DNA of 64,000 bases from Pempheris klunzingeri (Eukaryota > Chordata > Actinopteri > Acropomatiformes > Pempheridae): contig NC_092029.1 of assembly GCF_042242105.1 (NCBI RefSeq), positions 7,689,885 to 7,753,884 of the forward strand. Direction: 5' to 3'. Shown here piece by piece: positions 63,471-64,000 of this stretch. The notes beneath the pieces were generated by a model. It was not told the origin of the DNA. It did no database searches and was given only the letters and a program-made list of their open reading frames with translations. A program made the translations under genes and the position numbers. Positions within the stretch are counted from its first letter, which is position 1, and each line of letters begins with the position of its first letter.

Positions 63471-64000
63471 TTGCTCTGTTTGTTTCGAACCTCTCTCTAC
63501 ACCTCATCAACTTCACACACACAGTTTTCACACACACAGAATATGTTGTTGTTCTTGTGGGTCATGGCAGTCGTTGCCAAAATTAACAAATGATGACATT
63601 CATGGGCTCCTCCCTGTGAAAAAGAGTCTAATCTCATCTCTGTGGTGAACTGCATCGACTCATAGTCAGGTTTTATTATTTACTGCTACACATGAGACCA
63701 GTTATGCACTTGGGCCGTACATAGACATACAAATAGAACATTAGATAGCAAGTCAGTGTCACAAAAAGGGAATTAAAGGTCAAATGAGTCACTAAACCCG
63801 TTTATAATCTTACAAATGATCATTCTGTTGTCACAGTCACACTGTTGGGTGACGGCATCTTTTGTGGTATCTGGGTGTGTGAGGTTTACTCAGAGTTTTT
63901 CTTCCCACACAGATTCATGCGGAAACCTGATTTATTAGCGTGTGACGCTCCTTACTGTCTGATAAGGTGAAGGCAGCCAGCAGAGCTCTCACTGATCTGG
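63471..64000. other. Intergenic sequence after slc25a29
   Basis: No exon or repeat family recognised in these last 530 bases. Confidence 0.5.

Overview
This window is vertebrate nuclear DNA, almost certainly from a ray-finned (teleost) fish. Genes are sparse and split by introns with GT/AG borders. The non-coding DNA is AT-rich with many (CA)n microsatellites, and it carries interspersed repeats of the kind found in teleost genomes: L2-type and other LINE relics, a hAT-type MITE with 'CAGTGGTGGA' ends, palindromic MITEs containing 'TTAGCTTAGCTTAG', and a 'GCCGCAAGCAGCG ... GGGCCCTAATAAT' element. No bacterial-style operons, CRISPR arrays or tRNA genes were seen.

Three protein-coding genes are supported. 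(1) dio3, type 3 iodothyronine deiodinase, lies on the minus strand at 8071-7265. It is a single-exon selenoprotein gene whose frame is interrupted by one in-frame TGA (selenocysteine). A well-formed form-2 SECIS element lies in its 3' UTR (6871-6805), with a poly(A) signal just beyond and a TATA box upstream. (2) slc25a47, a mitochondrial carrier, lies on the minus strand with six coding exons between 54995 and 51957 (300 aa). (3) slc25a29, the mitochondrial basic amino-acid carrier, lies on the plus strand with four coding exons between 56082 and 60833 (308 aa) and a long 3' UTR.

Layout: 1-6690 is intergenic with no recognised gene. dio3 and its control and UTR elements fill about 6.7-8.2 kb. 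A region of about 44 kb (8.2-51.9 kb) has no recognisable gene and contains decayed LINEs, MITEs, microsatellites and several CTCF-like motifs. slc25a47 and slc25a29 form a head-to-head pair at 52-63.5 kb, with start codons 1.1 kb apart across a GC-box/CCAAT-containing promoter region. From 63.5 kb to the end nothing is recognised.

The gene set matches one end of the mammalian SLC25A29-SLC25A47-WARS1-WDR25-BEGAIN-DLK1-DIO3 block (the imprinted DLK1-DIO3 neighbourhood), but here dio3 is next to the carrier pair and I find no sign of the genes in between. The likeliest reading is one ohnologous copy after the teleost genome duplication that lost the middle of the block. Functionally, dio3 inactivates thyroid hormone in the membrane system of the cell; the two carriers act in the mitochondrial inner membrane.
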